Shown here piece after piece: positions 24,014 to 34,386 of a DNA stretch of 64,000 nt. Each line of letters begins with the position of its first letter. The stretch's first letter is position 1. Location: NCBI GenBank assembly GCA_002336895.1, contig DDFC01000023.1:328763-392762 (forward strand), read 5' to 3'. The position numbers and the translations under genes were made by a program. The stretch is from Verrucomicrobiaceae bacterium UBA1938 (lineage in GTDB: Bacteria; Verrucomicrobiota; Verrucomicrobiia; Verrucomicrobiales; Verrucomicrobiaceae). The notes beneath the pieces were generated by a model. The model had not been told where the DNA came from and did not search any database. It saw nothing but the letters and a program-made list of their open reading frames with translations.

Positions 24014-24970
24014 TCAACCATTAACCACGTTCACCGGCTGGCCAGCCAGAAAGGCTTTCAGATTGGCGGCGGTGATGTCGATGAGGCGGGCGCGGGATTC
24101 GCGGCTGGCCCAGGCGACGTGTGGGGTGATGAGGCAGTTTTTGGCGGTGAGGAGCGGATTGTCTGCCTTGGCGGGCTCGACGGAGAGGACATCGAGTCCG
24201 GCTCCGGCGATGCGGCCTTCGTTGAGGGCTTTTGCCAGCGCGGGCTCGTCGATGAGGGGACCGCGACCCGTGTTGATGATCATGGCTTCTGGCTTCATGA
24301 GGGCGAGGGTGCGTTCGCCAACGAGGTGCTTGGTGGCATCCGTGAGCGGACAGTGGAGGCTGATGACGTCGGACAGGCGGAAGATGTCGTCGATCTCAGC
24401 GGCGGTGACACCGGCTGGAGGCGGCTCTTTCCAAGTGCGCTTGGAGGCGAGGACTTTCATGCCGAAGGCGACAGCGATGCGTGCGACGGCGCTGCCGATC
24501 TCGCCATAGCCGATGATGCCGAGGGTGCGGCCAGAGAGCTCGATGATGGGATGATCCCAGTAGGCAAAATCGGGGCATTTGACCCAGCCGCCGTCTGCAA
24601 CGCTCTGTGCGGCATGGCCGACGTGGTTGGTCATTTCAAGCATGAGGGAGATGACGTGCTGAGCGACGGCGGGGGTGCTGTAGCCGGGAACATTGGTGAC
24701 GATGATGCCGCGCTCCTTGGCAGCGATGACATCGACGATATTGAAGCCGGTGGCGGTGACGCCGATGTATTTCAATGCGGGGAGAGCGGCGATGATTTCG
24801 CGTGTGAGGGGGGCTTTGTTGGTGATGACGATCTCGGCACCGGCACAGCGGGCGACGGTTTGATCCAGGGGAGTGCGGGCATGAACCTCGCATGAGGCGA
24901 TGGCTTCAAGGGGCTGCCAGGAGAGATCGCCAGGATTGGCGGTATGGGCGTCGAGGAGAACGATTGTCAT
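24014..24970 (-). CDS. D-2-hydroxyacid dehydrogenase (hydroxypyruvate/glycerate type)
   Basis: 318 residues. NAD-binding loop GIIGYGEIGSAVAR; catalytic Arg in INTGRGPLID, Glu in SVEPAKADNPL and His in ITPHVAWASRESR, the standard triad of the family. The overall pattern (ALKYIGVTATGFNIVDV) is closest to glycerate/hydroxypyruvate dehydrogenases (HprA) among those I know; substrate specificity cannot be read from sequence. Divergent from the ThuA gene by 145 bp. Confidence 0.9.
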   Translation of the reverse strand: MTIVLLDAHTANPGDLSWQPLEAIASCEVHARTPLDQTVARCAGAEIVITNKAPLTREIIAALPALKYIGVTATGFNIVDVIAAKERGIIVTNVPGYSTPAVAQHVISLMLEMTNHVGHAAQSVADGGWVKCPDFAYWDHPIIELSGRTLGIIGYGEIGSAVARIAVAFGMKVLASKRTWKEPPPAGVTAAEIDDIFRLSDVISLHCPLTDATKHLVGERTLALMKPEAMIINTGRGPLIDEPALAKALNEGRIAGAGLDVLSVEPAKADNPLLTAKNCLITPHVAWASRESRARLIDITAANLKAFLAGQPVNVVNG

Positions 24971-25115
24971 GAATCAACACCCTATGCCGACGATTTGGCG
25001 GTGCTCCACTCAAATTCTGCCGGTCGAAACACCGCCACGGTGGGGACAAGAATCGTGCAAGACAGAGTCCGTTTAGCACGCATACTCACCCCCACAACCC
25101 AACTCCCCCACCCAG

Positions 25116-25916
25116 ATGCGTCCCCTGCTCGTCTCCCTGCTGTCCATTGCCTGCCTGTTTGCCGTAGCCGCAACGACTGAACCGGTGAAGCCGCTGAAGG
25201 TGCTCATGATCACGGGCGGCTGCTGCCATGACTATGAAAACCAGAAGCTCATCCTGAGCGAGGGGCTGAGTGCACGGGCCAATGTGGAATTTACCATCGT
25301 GCATGAGGAAGGACCGGATGGGAAGAAGGACAAAACCCACAAGATCTCGATCTATGAGAAGGACAACTGGGCAGAGGGCTATGACGTGATCCTGCACAAC
25401 GAGTGCTTTGGCGGAGTGGAGGACGTGGCGTTTGTGGAGCGGATCGCGAAGGCGCACTACAACGGAGTGCCTGCGGTGATGCTGCACTGCTCCACCCACA
25501 GCTACCGTGCGGCCAAGACGGATGAGTGGCGCAAATGCCTGGGCCAGACCTCGATGAGCCACGAGAAAAACCGTGACCTGCTGGTCAAAAACATCGCCGC
25601 CGAGCACCCTGTGATGAAGGGTTTCCCAGCCGAGTGGATGGACGCCAAAGATGAGCTCTACAAGAATGAAAAGCTCTGGGAGAACTTCGTTCCTCTGGCC
25701 AAGGCCTATGGTGAAGACACCAAGCAGGACCACAACGTCGTCTGGGTGAACGAATACGGCAAAGCCAAGGTTTTTGGCACCACACTGGGCCACGGGAATG
25801 AAACGATGCAGGCACCGGTCTATCTGGACCTCGTAGCCCGCGGCCTGCTGTGGGCCTGCGGCAAGCTGGGTGAAGACGGCAAGCCTCTGCCAGGCTATGA
25901 AGCCAAGCAGAAGTAA
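25116..25916 (+). CDS. Secreted ThuA-domain protein
   Basis: 266 residues with a short Sec signal (MRPLLVSLLSIACLFAVA). The rest is a ThuA (trehalose-utilisation) glutamine-amidotransferase-like fold: KVLMITGGCCHDYENQK, HNECFGGVEDVAFVERI, GVPAVMLHCSTHSYR and the C-terminal FGTTLGHGNETM with the conserved His. ThuA proteins are implicated in oxidation of disaccharides, and secreted forms are very common next to Gfo/Idh/MocA genes in this phylum. Convergent with the large hybrid kinase, with only 6 bp between stops. Confidence 0.88.
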   Translation: MRPLLVSLLSIACLFAVAATTEPVKPLKVLMITGGCCHDYENQKLILSEGLSARANVEFTIVHEEGPDGKKDKTHKISIYEKDNWAEGYDVILHNECFGGVEDVAFVERIAKAHYNGVPAVMLHCSTHSYRAAKTDEWRKCLGQTSMSHEKNRDLLVKNIAAEHPVMKGFPAEWMDAKDELYKNEKLWENFVPLAKAYGEDTKQDHNVVWVNEYGKAKVFGTTLGHGNETMQAPVYLDLVARGLLWACGKLGEDGKPLPGYEAKQK

Positions 25917-25922
25917 GTCCGG

Positions 25923-28900
25923 CTAGGATTTCAGCACCTGAGCCAGGGTCTTGAGCAGGGTGTCGGCGGAGTAGGGCTTGGGGATGAAGTGAGTCACCCC
26001 AGCCTCCGCTGCCCTGGCCAGCATCTCTTTGCTGCCCAACCCGCTGGCGGCAATGATTTTAACTTCTGGTTTTACGCGTTTCAGGACCTGAATGGTGGCC
26101 ATTCCATCCATCACGGGCATCATCATGTCAGTAAGCACCACGGCGACTTCGCTCTGCCTGGAGGTAAAGAGAGTGGATGCCTCGACGCCGTCTGCGGCCA
26201 GCAGAACACGGTAGCCAAAGGCTTCCAGTGTTTGATGCAGGATCTCCCTGACAGAGTCCTCGTCGTCCACAACGAGGACGAGCTCTCCATTGCCTTGTGG
26301 GATCTCGGCTTCCACGGGCTGTGCCTCCTGAACAGACACCGCATCGTGCGCCGGCAAATAGATCTGGAATTTGGTGCCTTTTCCGACCTCGCTCTGAACG
26401 CGCAGGAAACCGTGATGCCCCTTGATGATGGCCAGCGAAGTGGAAAGCCCAAGGCCGGTGCCCTTGCCCAGCTCCTTGGTCGTGAAAAACGGCTCATAGA
26501 TGCGTTCCAGCACCTCTGGCGGCATGCCTGCGCCGCTATCCTCCACCTCAATGAGCACGTGCGGGCCATACCCTGCCTCGGCATCAGCACCGTTTGGCTG
26601 CTCATTCAGGATGACATTGCCAGCAGAAAGCCTGAGAACACCACCGCCAGGCATGGCATCACGAGCATTCACGCAGAGATTCAGCAGCACCTGATGGAGC
26701 TGAGTCGGGTCTCCCTGCACCGCCCAGAGATCTGCTGGAATGCGGCTTTGCACCTGGATGTTTTTCAGAAAGGTCTCGTTGGCGATTTTTTCGATCTCCC
26801 TGAGCAGGCGCCCCACCTTGACCTCCAGCTGTTTTCCTTCCACCCCCCTGGCAAAGGAAAGCACCTGCTGCACCATGTCGGCACCACGTCTGGCACTGCT
26901 TTCGATCGAGGTGAGAATGCCCAGGCGCCGGTCATTGGTCTCCTGAAGCTTCAGCAGCTCGATGGACATCATGATGGGGGTGAGCACGTTGTTGAGATCA
27001 TGCGCGATGCCGCCTGCCAGCGTGCCGATGCTCTCCATGCGCTGAGCGCGGAGAAGCTGAGCCTCCACCTGCTTGCTCTCGGTGATGTCCTCGGCCGTGC
27101 CGACAATGCGCAGAACGTTTCCATGCGAGTCACGAACCGGGAAGGCCCTGTCGTGGATCCACCTCAGGCTGCCGTCCGGCCGGAGGATGCGATAGCGCTC
27201 GTCATATTCACCGCGCGGCCTTTTAACTGCAGCCGCCCGTGAGATGCGCTCGCTGTCATCCGGGTGCACGGCTTCCAGCCAGCTGGAAGGATCTGCATAC
27301 AAGCTGGCACAAGTGCGGTGCCAGATGGCCTCATAAGCCGGGCTGACGTAAATAATTTCTTCTCCGCCGGGGTCCGTCATCCAGAAGACCTCCTCAATGG
27401 TTTCTGCAAACTGGCGGAAGCGTTTTTCGCTTTCTCGCAGCGATGTCTCCGCCTGCCTGCGCTCCACACTTTCCAGCGCGAGCGACACAAGATTGGACAT
27501 TGCCAAGGCGAAGGTTTTTTCATCCGCCGTCCATTCCCGCGGAGTGCGGACGTGCTCCATGCACAGCACGCCGGTTCGAACCCCGCCGACCACGATGGGC
27601 ACATCCAACATGGAGCGGATGCCATATGGAATGAGGTAGTTTTGTGCAAAGCAGCTTGTGCTCGGGTCTGTGAGAGCGTCGTCTGCGCTTACCATTTCCA
27701 GGTCCACCAGGGCACTGAAGTATGCGGGATAGTCCCTGGCACTGAGAACATCGCCGGAAGAATGCCGCCCCTCCTCCCACTCAAAGAGATCGACGCAGCG
27801 GATGGCGGAACGGTCACTGTTGTAGCGCCAGATGCTCACACGGGAAACACTCAGAGTCAGGGCAGCACCTTCGGCAATTTTGCGGAGCAGAAGCAGGGCG
27901 TCCTCCGCCTCCCTGCCCAGATGGCGGGTGAGCTCAATCAACGTTTTGCGCTGCCTGATGAAGCGTTTGTCGGCCTCTCGCAGCTCCGCCTCCCGCCGGC
28001 TGATGCCGAGGGCAAAGCCAATGTCCGCCGCAAGCTCATTGAGAAGGGACATCTCATCCGCGTCAAAAAATTCCGCCGTGGCGGCATAGAGGTTGAAGAC
28101 CCCGATTGTTTTTTCTCCAATCTTCAGGGGCAGCGCAGCCATCGAAAGATAGTTCTGACGCAGGGCATCCCCACGCCATCCGGCGGCGAGATCATCATGC
28201 TCGATGTCATTGCAAATAGAGGCCTCGCCAGTCTGCAGCGCATGTGCCGTGAAAGCACAGCCCTGACAAGAAGCCCCCGAATCATTGATCATGGGCTCAA
28301 GCCTGCCCAAAATTTCCTCCGAGGCCCCGGCGTGAGCGGCTATCTGCAGCCGCCCTGAGTCACCCTCCACCAACCCGATCCAAGCCATGCCAAAAAAGCC
28401 TTTTTCGACTGCTATGGCACATGATGCAGTGAGCAGGGCATCGGCGTTTTTTTCCCGCACGATCGTCTCGTTAATGCCGCTGAGGACCGCATAAAGCCGG
28501 TTGAGCTGCTGGATCCGCTGCTCGGCCTTTTTTCTCTCCGAAATATCCTGGATTTGTGAGACAAAAAAGGCTGGAACCCCCTGCTCATCATCCACCATGG
28601 CGACACTGAGAAGCACCCAGACGATGGAGCCGCTTTTATGCAGATAGCGCTTCTCCATCTGATAGCTTTTGATTTCGTGGCGGAGCGTCTTGTGCAGATT
28701 CTCCAGGTCGAGCTCAAGGTCGTCCTTGTGGGTAATGTCTTGAAATGAAGCCGTGAGGAGCTCGGACTCCGAGTATCCCACAATATCACACAGGACGCGG
28801 TTGACCCGGAGAAAGCGCCCATTCAGGGACACAATGGCCTTGCCGATCGGAGCATTTTCAAACGCAGCGGCAAAAGTGGCCTCACTCTCACGCAGGGCCT

Positions 28901-31028
28901 CTTCTGCGCGCTTTCTTTCAGTGATGTCCTGAACAGTTCCAAAGCAGCATGCCGCCCTGCCATTTTCATCATGCTGAATCTCCACCTTGACCACAACATG
29001 TGCGACCTGGCCATCCGCACGCAGAGCACGATACTCGAAGGGAGCGATCACCATGCCCGGCCTGGCATTCATCAACTGAGCCTGATAGGCGTCATGCGCG
29101 GCACGATCCTCCTGGTGAACCATTGCCAGCAGCTTCTCATAGTTGAGGACAACCGACTGCGGCCGCAGTCCAAAAATGCGATACAATTCATCAGACCACT
29201 TTATGCTGCCGTCGGCGGTCGTGTATTCCCAGCTGCCGATGTGGCTGATGAACTGGGCACGCCCCAAGTCGGCGCTGACCTTGGCCAGCTGGGCCTCGGT
29301 GCGTTTGCGCTCGGTGATGTCCACGAAGGTGGCGACGACGTGCGGCTCCCCTTGGAATTCAATGGTCTCCAGGCTGGCAATGACCTGGGAAACGCCGCCC
29401 TGGCGGTTTCTTAAAACGAGCTCCACATCACGTGCAGACCGGTTTTTTTCTGAAGCAAGGTGCAGCGTGCCTGCAGCAGCCTCATCGAAAACGGACAGCT
29501 CGACCAGCGTGCGCCCGACCGCCTCATCACGCGTCCATCCGAACAGACCGGCAAACGCCTCATTCACTTCCACCAGCCGCTGATCGCGCACGCGCCCGAT
29601 GATCAACGCCACCGGCGTGGAGCGGAATGCCTGGATCAGGCGCGTTTCGCCCTCTCGCAGAATTTCCTGGGCCTGTTTGCGTGCGGTGATGTCTTCTGTA
29701 AAAAAGATGACGCCGCCGATGGAGCCGTCCGCCTGACGCCAAGGCTGAATTTCCCAGCGAATCCAATCAGTCCTGCCATCACTGCGCAGGAAAGCCTCTT
29801 CATCACATTTCATGACCTCGCCAGAGAGGCAGCGCTGATGAATGGCCTTCCAGTGCGGCGGAACCTCAGGAAAAACATCGTAATGACAACGGCCCACGAC
29901 TGAGGTTTCGCCCAGGCGGTAATCCTGCATCCATCGTCGGCTTACGACGAGGTAACGCAGCTCACAATCCAGCATGGCGATGGCGGCAGGACTGTGCTCG
30001 GCGTAGAGGCGAAGCTGCTCCTCGCGCACTCTCAAAGCATGTGTGCGCTTCAGCACCTGGCCGCGCAGAACCCAGCTCCAGCCTATCAACATGACCACAA
30101 GCGCCGCTGCGATCATGACCCCATAGCCCAGACGGCGCAGCTGCCTGCCACCGACCAGAGTCTGGCCAAGCCAGCGGCGGTCTATCTTCGACATCCCGGA
30201 TGTTCCCACCTCCTCAAACCCTTTCTCGATCATCTGCAACAGTGCTGCATTTCCCTTTCGGACCGCCCGGTGGAATTGCCCCTGGCTGATGGGTTCTGAC
30301 ATCTTGAAATCGGCCTCCAGGCCGTATTTGTGCAGGAAGTAGAGAACAGGAGGCTCGTCGGCGACAAAGACATTGACCTTGCGTTCCAGGGCGGCGGCGA
30401 TGATGGCCTCGTAATTATTGTACAACTGCAGGGGAGTGATTCCGCCTCTCTGGAGAATCTGGACATCTGCATCTCCCGTCTTGGCCGCGACCGGAAAGCC
30501 TTTCAATGATGCCAGATCCGAGATGCCCGAGATCGTTGTGCGAAAAAAAATCGGCACTTTGATCGTGGCATAAGGCTTGGAAAAATCCAAATAGGCGGCA
30601 CGCTCAGGGGTCAAAAAAGCACTGTCCAGGACATCGAATTCCCCGGCCTTCATCTTTTCCAGCGCCTTCCCCCAGTCCATCCCGTGGATTTCAGCCACCA
30701 CACCTGTCTTTTTTTCCCAAGCACGCCACTGATCCACAGTGATGCCCTGCAGCACACCCGCGTCGTCACGAAAAACATAGGGGGGGTAGTTGTCGTCCGT
30801 GACAATGGTGATTTTTTGCCGTGAAGACTGCTGCTGGCCCAAAGCCCCCGAATGGAAGATGCCAAAGAAAAGAACCAGCGCCGGCAGAAAAGAAGCACAG
30901 TCCCAGGCAAGCCGGGGAAGAGCACCCAGCAGATAGCGTGCAGACAATGACCAGGAGTCAGTTTGCTCTGCCAGCCTGATGGCCAAGGCGCTGCCAGGAG
31001 CTGCAGCATGAATGGAAATGTCTGCCAT
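25923..31028 (-). CDS. Giant hybrid histidine kinase: solute-binding, 5 PAS, 2 GAF, kinase, receiver
   Basis: 1701 residues. Order: cytoplasmic or signal N-terminus with one hydrophobic segment (about 45-60); periplasmic solute-binding type 3 domain (about 72-295, KITIVTDDNYPPYVF...); one membrane helix (about 305-325); PAS domains near 348, 466, 596, 726; a GAF region near 850-1010; a second GAF near 1027-1190; a fifth PAS near 1206; HisKA with His1343 (GGIAHDLNNVLTP); HATPase (GTGLGLSTSLAIIK); C-terminal receiver with Asp1634 (VLTDMMMPVMD) and Lys in PKPYS. It should sense a small molecule outside and redox, light or ligand cues inside. It is a paralogue of the next upstream kinase and is transcribed after it. 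Confidence 0.93.
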   Translation of the reverse strand: MADISIHAAAPGSALAIRLAEQTDSWSLSARYLLGALPRLAWDCASFLPALVLFFGIFHSGALGQQQSSRQKITIVTDDNYPPYVFRDDAGVLQGITVDQWRAWEKKTGVVAEIHGMDWGKALEKMKAGEFDVLDSAFLTPERAAYLDFSKPYATIKVPIFFRTTISGISDLASLKGFPVAAKTGDADVQILQRGGITPLQLYNNYEAIIAAALERKVNVFVADEPPVLYFLHKYGLEADFKMSEPISQGQFHRAVRKGNAALLQMIEKGFEEVGTSGMSKIDRRWLGQTLVGGRQLRRLGYGVMIAAALVVMLIGWSWVLRGQVLKRTHALRVREEQLRLYAEHSPAAIAMLDCELRYLVVSRRWMQDYRLGETSVVGRCHYDVFPEVPPHWKAIHQRCLSGEVMKCDEEAFLRSDGRTDWIRWEIQPWRQADGSIGGVIFFTEDITARKQAQEILREGETRLIQAFRSTPVALIIGRVRDQRLVEVNEAFAGLFGWTRDEAVGRTLVELSVFDEAAAGTLHLASEKNRSARDVELVLRNRQGGVSQVIASLETIEFQGEPHVVATFVDITERKRTEAQLAKVSADLGRAQFISHIGSWEYTTADGSIKWSDELYRIFGLRPQSVVLNYEKLLAMVHQEDRAAHDAYQAQLMNARPGMVIAPFEYRALRADGQVAHVVVKVEIQHDENGRAACCFGTVQDITERKRAEEALRESEATFAAAFENAPIGKAIVSLNGRFLRVNRVLCDIVGYSESELLTASFQDITHKDDLELDLENLHKTLRHEIKSYQMEKRYLHKSGSIVWVLLSVAMVDDEQGVPAFFVSQIQDISERKKAEQRIQQLNRLYAVLSGINETIVREKNADALLTASCAIAVEKGFFGMAWIGLVEGDSGRLQIAAHAGASEEILGRLEPMINDSGASCQGCAFTAHALQTGEASICNDIEHDDLAAGWRGDALRQNYLSMAALPLKIGEKTIGVFNLYAATAEFFDADEMSLLNELAADIGFALGISRREAELREADKRFIRQRKTLIELTRHLGREAEDALLLLRKIAEGAALTLSVSRVSIWRYNSDRSAIRCVDLFEWEEGRHSSGDVLSARDYPAYFSALVDLEMVSADDALTDPSTSCFAQNYLIPYGIRSMLDVPIVVGGVRTGVLCMEHVRTPREWTADEKTFALAMSNLVSLALESVERRQAETSLRESEKRFRQFAETIEEVFWMTDPGGEEIIYVSPAYEAIWHRTCASLYADPSSWLEAVHPDDSERISRAAAVKRPRGEYDERYRILRPDGSLRWIHDRAFPVRDSHGNVLRIVGTAEDITESKQVEAQLLRAQRMESIGTLAGGIAHDLNNVLTPIMMSIELLKLQETNDRRLGILTSIESSARRGADMVQQVLSFARGVEGKQLEVKVGRLLREIEKIANETFLKNIQVQSRIPADLWAVQGDPTQLHQVLLNLCVNARDAMPGGGVLRLSAGNVILNEQPNGADAEAGYGPHVLIEVEDSGAGMPPEVLERIYEPFFTTKELGKGTGLGLSTSLAIIKGHHGFLRVQSEVGKGTKFQIYLPAHDAVSVQEAQPVEAEIPQGNGELVLVVDDEDSVREILHQTLEAFGYRVLLAADGVEASTLFTSRQSEVAVVLTDMMMPVMDGMATIQVLKRVKPEVKIIAASGLGSKEMLARAAEAGVTHFIPKPYSADTLLKTLAQVLKS

Positions 31029-31110
31029 GTGTAGGCTATTTCATTGAGTGCCTTTAGTCATCATAAAAGCAATTTACGCACCAGAACACGGTCTTCTAAC
31101 GCTTTGAATT

Positions 31111-34100
31111 TCAGAGGGAATTTACACTTTCACTTTCATGCAGCAAGCGATCGAGCGTTTTTAACAGCGTTTCCGCGGTGTAAGGCTTGGGCAGGAAGTT
31201 TTTCACCCCGGTGCTGGCGGCTTTTTCCTCCATGCCTTCAGCGTTCATACCGCTGGCGGCAACAATGCAAATCTGCGGGTTCATGCGCATGAGCACCTGG
31301 ATGGTGGCAGGGCCGTCCATCACAGGCATCATCATGTCCGTCAGCACGAGGACGATTTCGTCACGCCGCGAAGAGTACAGTGTGACAGCCTCGGCGCCGT
31401 CCGCCGCCAGCAAAACCCTGTAGCCAAAAGTCTCCAGGGTCTGCTTGGTGATCTGCTGCACGGCAGCCTCGTCATCCACCACCAGGATGAGCTCTCCGCT
31501 TCCACGAGGCAGGTCTGCATGCGCAGTCTGAGCCTCCCCAACTGACGCCGTCATATGGGCAGGAAGATAGACGTGGAATCTGGAGCCCTTGCCCACCTCG
31601 CTCTCCACACGCAGAAAGCCATGGTGGCTTTTGATGATGGCCAAAGAGGACGACAATCCAAGCCCGGTGCCTTTGCCAATTTCCTTGGTGGTGAAAAACG
31701 GCTCAAAAATGCGCTCCATGACCTCGGGTGGCATGCCACTGCCATTATCCTCAACCCGGATGTGAATGTATGGCCCAGGCCTGGCCCCCGCAGTCATGGC
31801 AGCACACTGCTCGTCCATCATCATATTTTGAGCGGACAACATGAGCGAGCCCCCGCCGGGCATGGCATCACGCGCGTTCACACAGAGATTCAGCAGGACC
31901 TGATGAATCTGAGTGGGATCCCCCTGCACAAGCCAGAGCCCCGATGCAACATCGCTGCGTACCGAGATGGTTTTCAAAAACGTCTCATTTGTGATTTTTT
32001 CGATTTCCCTGATCAGATGGCCGACCTGCACCGCGAGCTGCCTGCCTTCCACGCCCCTGGCAAATGAAAGCACCTGTTTGACCAGGTCAGAGCCGCGTTT
32101 GGCGCTGCTTTCAATGGTTCCGAGAATGCCTTGCTTCTGCTGATTTTTTTCCTGAATCTTCAGCAGCTCAATGGACATGACTATGGGGGCCAGCACGTTG
32201 TTTAGGTCATGCGCGATGCCGCCAGCCAATGTGCCGATGCTCTCCATGCGCTGCGCACGCAGGAACTGCTGCTCCAGATTTTTGCGCTCAGTGATGTCAG
32301 TATTGATTGAGAGTATGGACTTGGGGCGACCATGCCCATCCCTGATGAGGGTCCACCGCGATTCCACGATCACCCTGCGTCCGCTTTTGTCATGCTGCAC
32401 CAGCTCACCAGACCACTCCCCTTGTGCCTCCAATGCTTTCATCACCACCATGAACTGAGCGATGTCCCGGTTGAGAAGCTCGCGCTGAGATTGATTCAGC
32501 ACTTCGTTCATCTTCCAGCCGTAGAGCCGTTCGGCACTGCGGTTCCAATAAAGAATGCCAAAATTTTCCGGCGCACAGACGATGATGGCATCCTGCGCCT
32601 TGTCCAGGAGCGACGCCTGCTCACGGATCTTTTCCTCGGCCATTTTCCGCTGCGTGATGTCACGCATGATGCACTGCAGGTGACCATTTGGAAGAACGGT
32701 GGCGCTGACCTCCGCAGGAAACTGAACCCCGTTTTTGCGGCGGCAGCTCCACTCGCTTCGAATCACCTGCCCCTCGCCTAGAAGAGCCACCTCGCCGAGG
32801 ATGCGCTGCATTTCGTCGTGGACCACAATGTCAGCAAATCCCTTCCCCAAGAGCTCCTCCCGTGAGAACCCCAGGAGCTGGCATGCTGCAGCATTCACTT
32901 CTAAAAGTCCGCCGGAGGTGTTTGACACCAAAATGCCTTCAGAAGCGGACTCAATCAGGGTGCGGAATTTGGCTTCGCTGGCGCGAAGAGTCATTTCAGC
33001 CTGCTTCCGCTTGGAAATGTCCTCGGAGAAAATGATGATGCCGCCGATGGAGCCGTCTGCCAGATGCCAGGGTCTGATCTCCCAGCGGATCCAGTCAATG
33101 GTGCCATCCGCGCGAACAAATTTTTCGTCTTCGCACTTTTCCACCTCCCCCGCCAGACATCGGCGATGATACTCGATCCAGTGTGGCGGGGTTTCTGGAA
33201 AAACCTCATAGTGGCTGCGCCCTACGATGGACTCCACCCCCAGGTGGTAATCCTCCATCCAGCGCAGACTTACGACGAGATATTTCATATCGCGGTCCAG
33301 CATGGCTATGGCGGCAGGGCTGTGCTTGACGCTAAGACGCAGCTGCTCCTCACGCTCCTGCAGCGCCCTGGTGCGGATTTTGACCTGGCCTGCGAGGATC
33401 CAGTTCCAGCTTAGCAGCAAAGTCACGAGAGAAACAACCGCAAGAGCGGCATAGCCCAGGCTGCGGAGATAAGGATGCTGGTCCACGGTCTGGCCGAACC
33501 ATTTTTTTTCGATCACCGAGAGCTCTCTGACGCCAACATCTTCAAACCCCCTCTCCACCAGCCGCAGCATCTCCGGCATCCCTCTATGCACCGCACGATG
33601 GAACTCCCCAATGCTTACGGCATCCGTCATCCGGAACTCTGAGCTGATGCCCATTTTTTGGAGAAAGTACTGCGCGGGAGTCTTGTCCACAACGAACACA
33701 TTGACCTTCTTTTCCAATGCGGCGGTAATCAGCGCCTCGTGGTTGTTATACAGCATCATTGGCGTGATGTTGTTCTCCTGAAGCAGCTTGACCACGGCAT
33801 CTCCCAGCCTGGCGGCCACAGGAAAGCCGCGCAGAGATGGAAGGTCCTTCACTCCTGAAATGGAGGAACGGAAAAAGATGGGGGTTTCGATGGTGGCGTA
33901 AGGCTTGCCGAAATCCAGGAATGCCGCCCGTTCGTTCGTCTTCATGATGGCGTCGATGACATCAAACTCACCCGCCTTCATCCTGTGGACGGCCTCGTTC
34001 ATATCCATGCCATGGATTTCCGCGGTGACCCCCGTCCTCTTTTCCCAGACTCTCCATTGATCAATGATAATGCCCTGGAGTCTGCCCTCCTCACTTCTAA

Positions 34101-34338
34101 AGGCATAAGGGGGGAAATTGTCATCCGTCACAACGCTGATTTTGCTCGGAGGAAGGGTGTCACGAGCGGAGATCTGCATGCCCAGTGAGAGCAGCACAGC
34201 CAGAAGCAGCCCGCAGCATTTTTTTAATGCTGAACCAGCCCTTGTTTGCATCCGGAAAGCACCTGCAATTCCAGCCGTTTGCAAACGCCAGATGACCTGT
34301 GAAGCCTCCATCACGCGCCAGATGGACTTTGTGCCCAT
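31111..34338 (-). CDS. Hybrid histidine kinase: solute-binding, PAS, kinase, receiver
   Basis: 1075 residues. A signal/anchor segment (about 38-55, CCGLLLAVLLSLGMQ) is followed by a type 3 solute-binding domain (KISVVTDDNFPPYAF, about 66-290), a membrane helix (about 303-322), three PAS domains (near 335, 473, 583), HisKA with His710 (GGIAHDLNNVLAP), HATPase (GTGLGLSSSLAIIK) and a receiver with Asp1001. Residues up to about 460 are plainly homologous to the larger kinase downstream, and the kinase-receiver part to both neighbours. 82 bp separate it from that kinase. Confidence 0.93.
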   Translation of the reverse strand: MGTKSIWRVMEASQVIWRLQTAGIAGAFRMQTRAGSALKKCCGLLLAVLLSLGMQISARDTLPPSKISVVTDDNFPPYAFRSEEGRLQGIIIDQWRVWEKRTGVTAEIHGMDMNEAVHRMKAGEFDVIDAIMKTNERAAFLDFGKPYATIETPIFFRSSISGVKDLPSLRGFPVAARLGDAVVKLLQENNITPMMLYNNHEALITAALEKKVNVFVVDKTPAQYFLQKMGISSEFRMTDAVSIGEFHRAVHRGMPEMLRLVERGFEDVGVRELSVIEKKWFGQTVDQHPYLRSLGYAALAVVSLVTLLLSWNWILAGQVKIRTRALQEREEQLRLSVKHSPAAIAMLDRDMKYLVVSLRWMEDYHLGVESIVGRSHYEVFPETPPHWIEYHRRCLAGEVEKCEDEKFVRADGTIDWIRWEIRPWHLADGSIGGIIIFSEDISKRKQAEMTLRASEAKFRTLIESASEGILVSNTSGGLLEVNAAACQLLGFSREELLGKGFADIVVHDEMQRILGEVALLGEGQVIRSEWSCRRKNGVQFPAEVSATVLPNGHLQCIMRDITQRKMAEEKIREQASLLDKAQDAIIVCAPENFGILYWNRSAERLYGWKMNEVLNQSQRELLNRDIAQFMVVMKALEAQGEWSGELVQHDKSGRRVIVESRWTLIRDGHGRPKSILSINTDITERKNLEQQFLRAQRMESIGTLAGGIAHDLNNVLAPIVMSIELLKIQEKNQQKQGILGTIESSAKRGSDLVKQVLSFARGVEGRQLAVQVGHLIREIEKITNETFLKTISVRSDVASGLWLVQGDPTQIHQVLLNLCVNARDAMPGGGSLMLSAQNMMMDEQCAAMTAGARPGPYIHIRVEDNGSGMPPEVMERIFEPFFTTKEIGKGTGLGLSSSLAIIKSHHGFLRVESEVGKGSRFHVYLPAHMTASVGEAQTAHADLPRGSGELILVVDDEAAVQQITKQTLETFGYRVLLAADGAEAVTLYSSRRDEIVLVLTDMMMPVMDGPATIQVLMRMNPQICIVAASGMNAEGMEEKAASTGVKNFLPKPYTAETLLKTLDRLLHESESVNSL
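31280..31347. repeat. 68-bp block identical to 34553-34620
   Basis: Exact DNA identity over 68 bp inside the receiver domains of two adjacent kinase genes, covering the phospho-acceptor region (VLTDMMMPVMDGPATIQ). The flanks are diverged. Suggests recent gene conversion. Confidence 0.85.
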
Positions 34339-34386
34339 GAAGAACTCATGTGCTGTTGGTTTGCCCGGGTAAAGGAATTCATTATC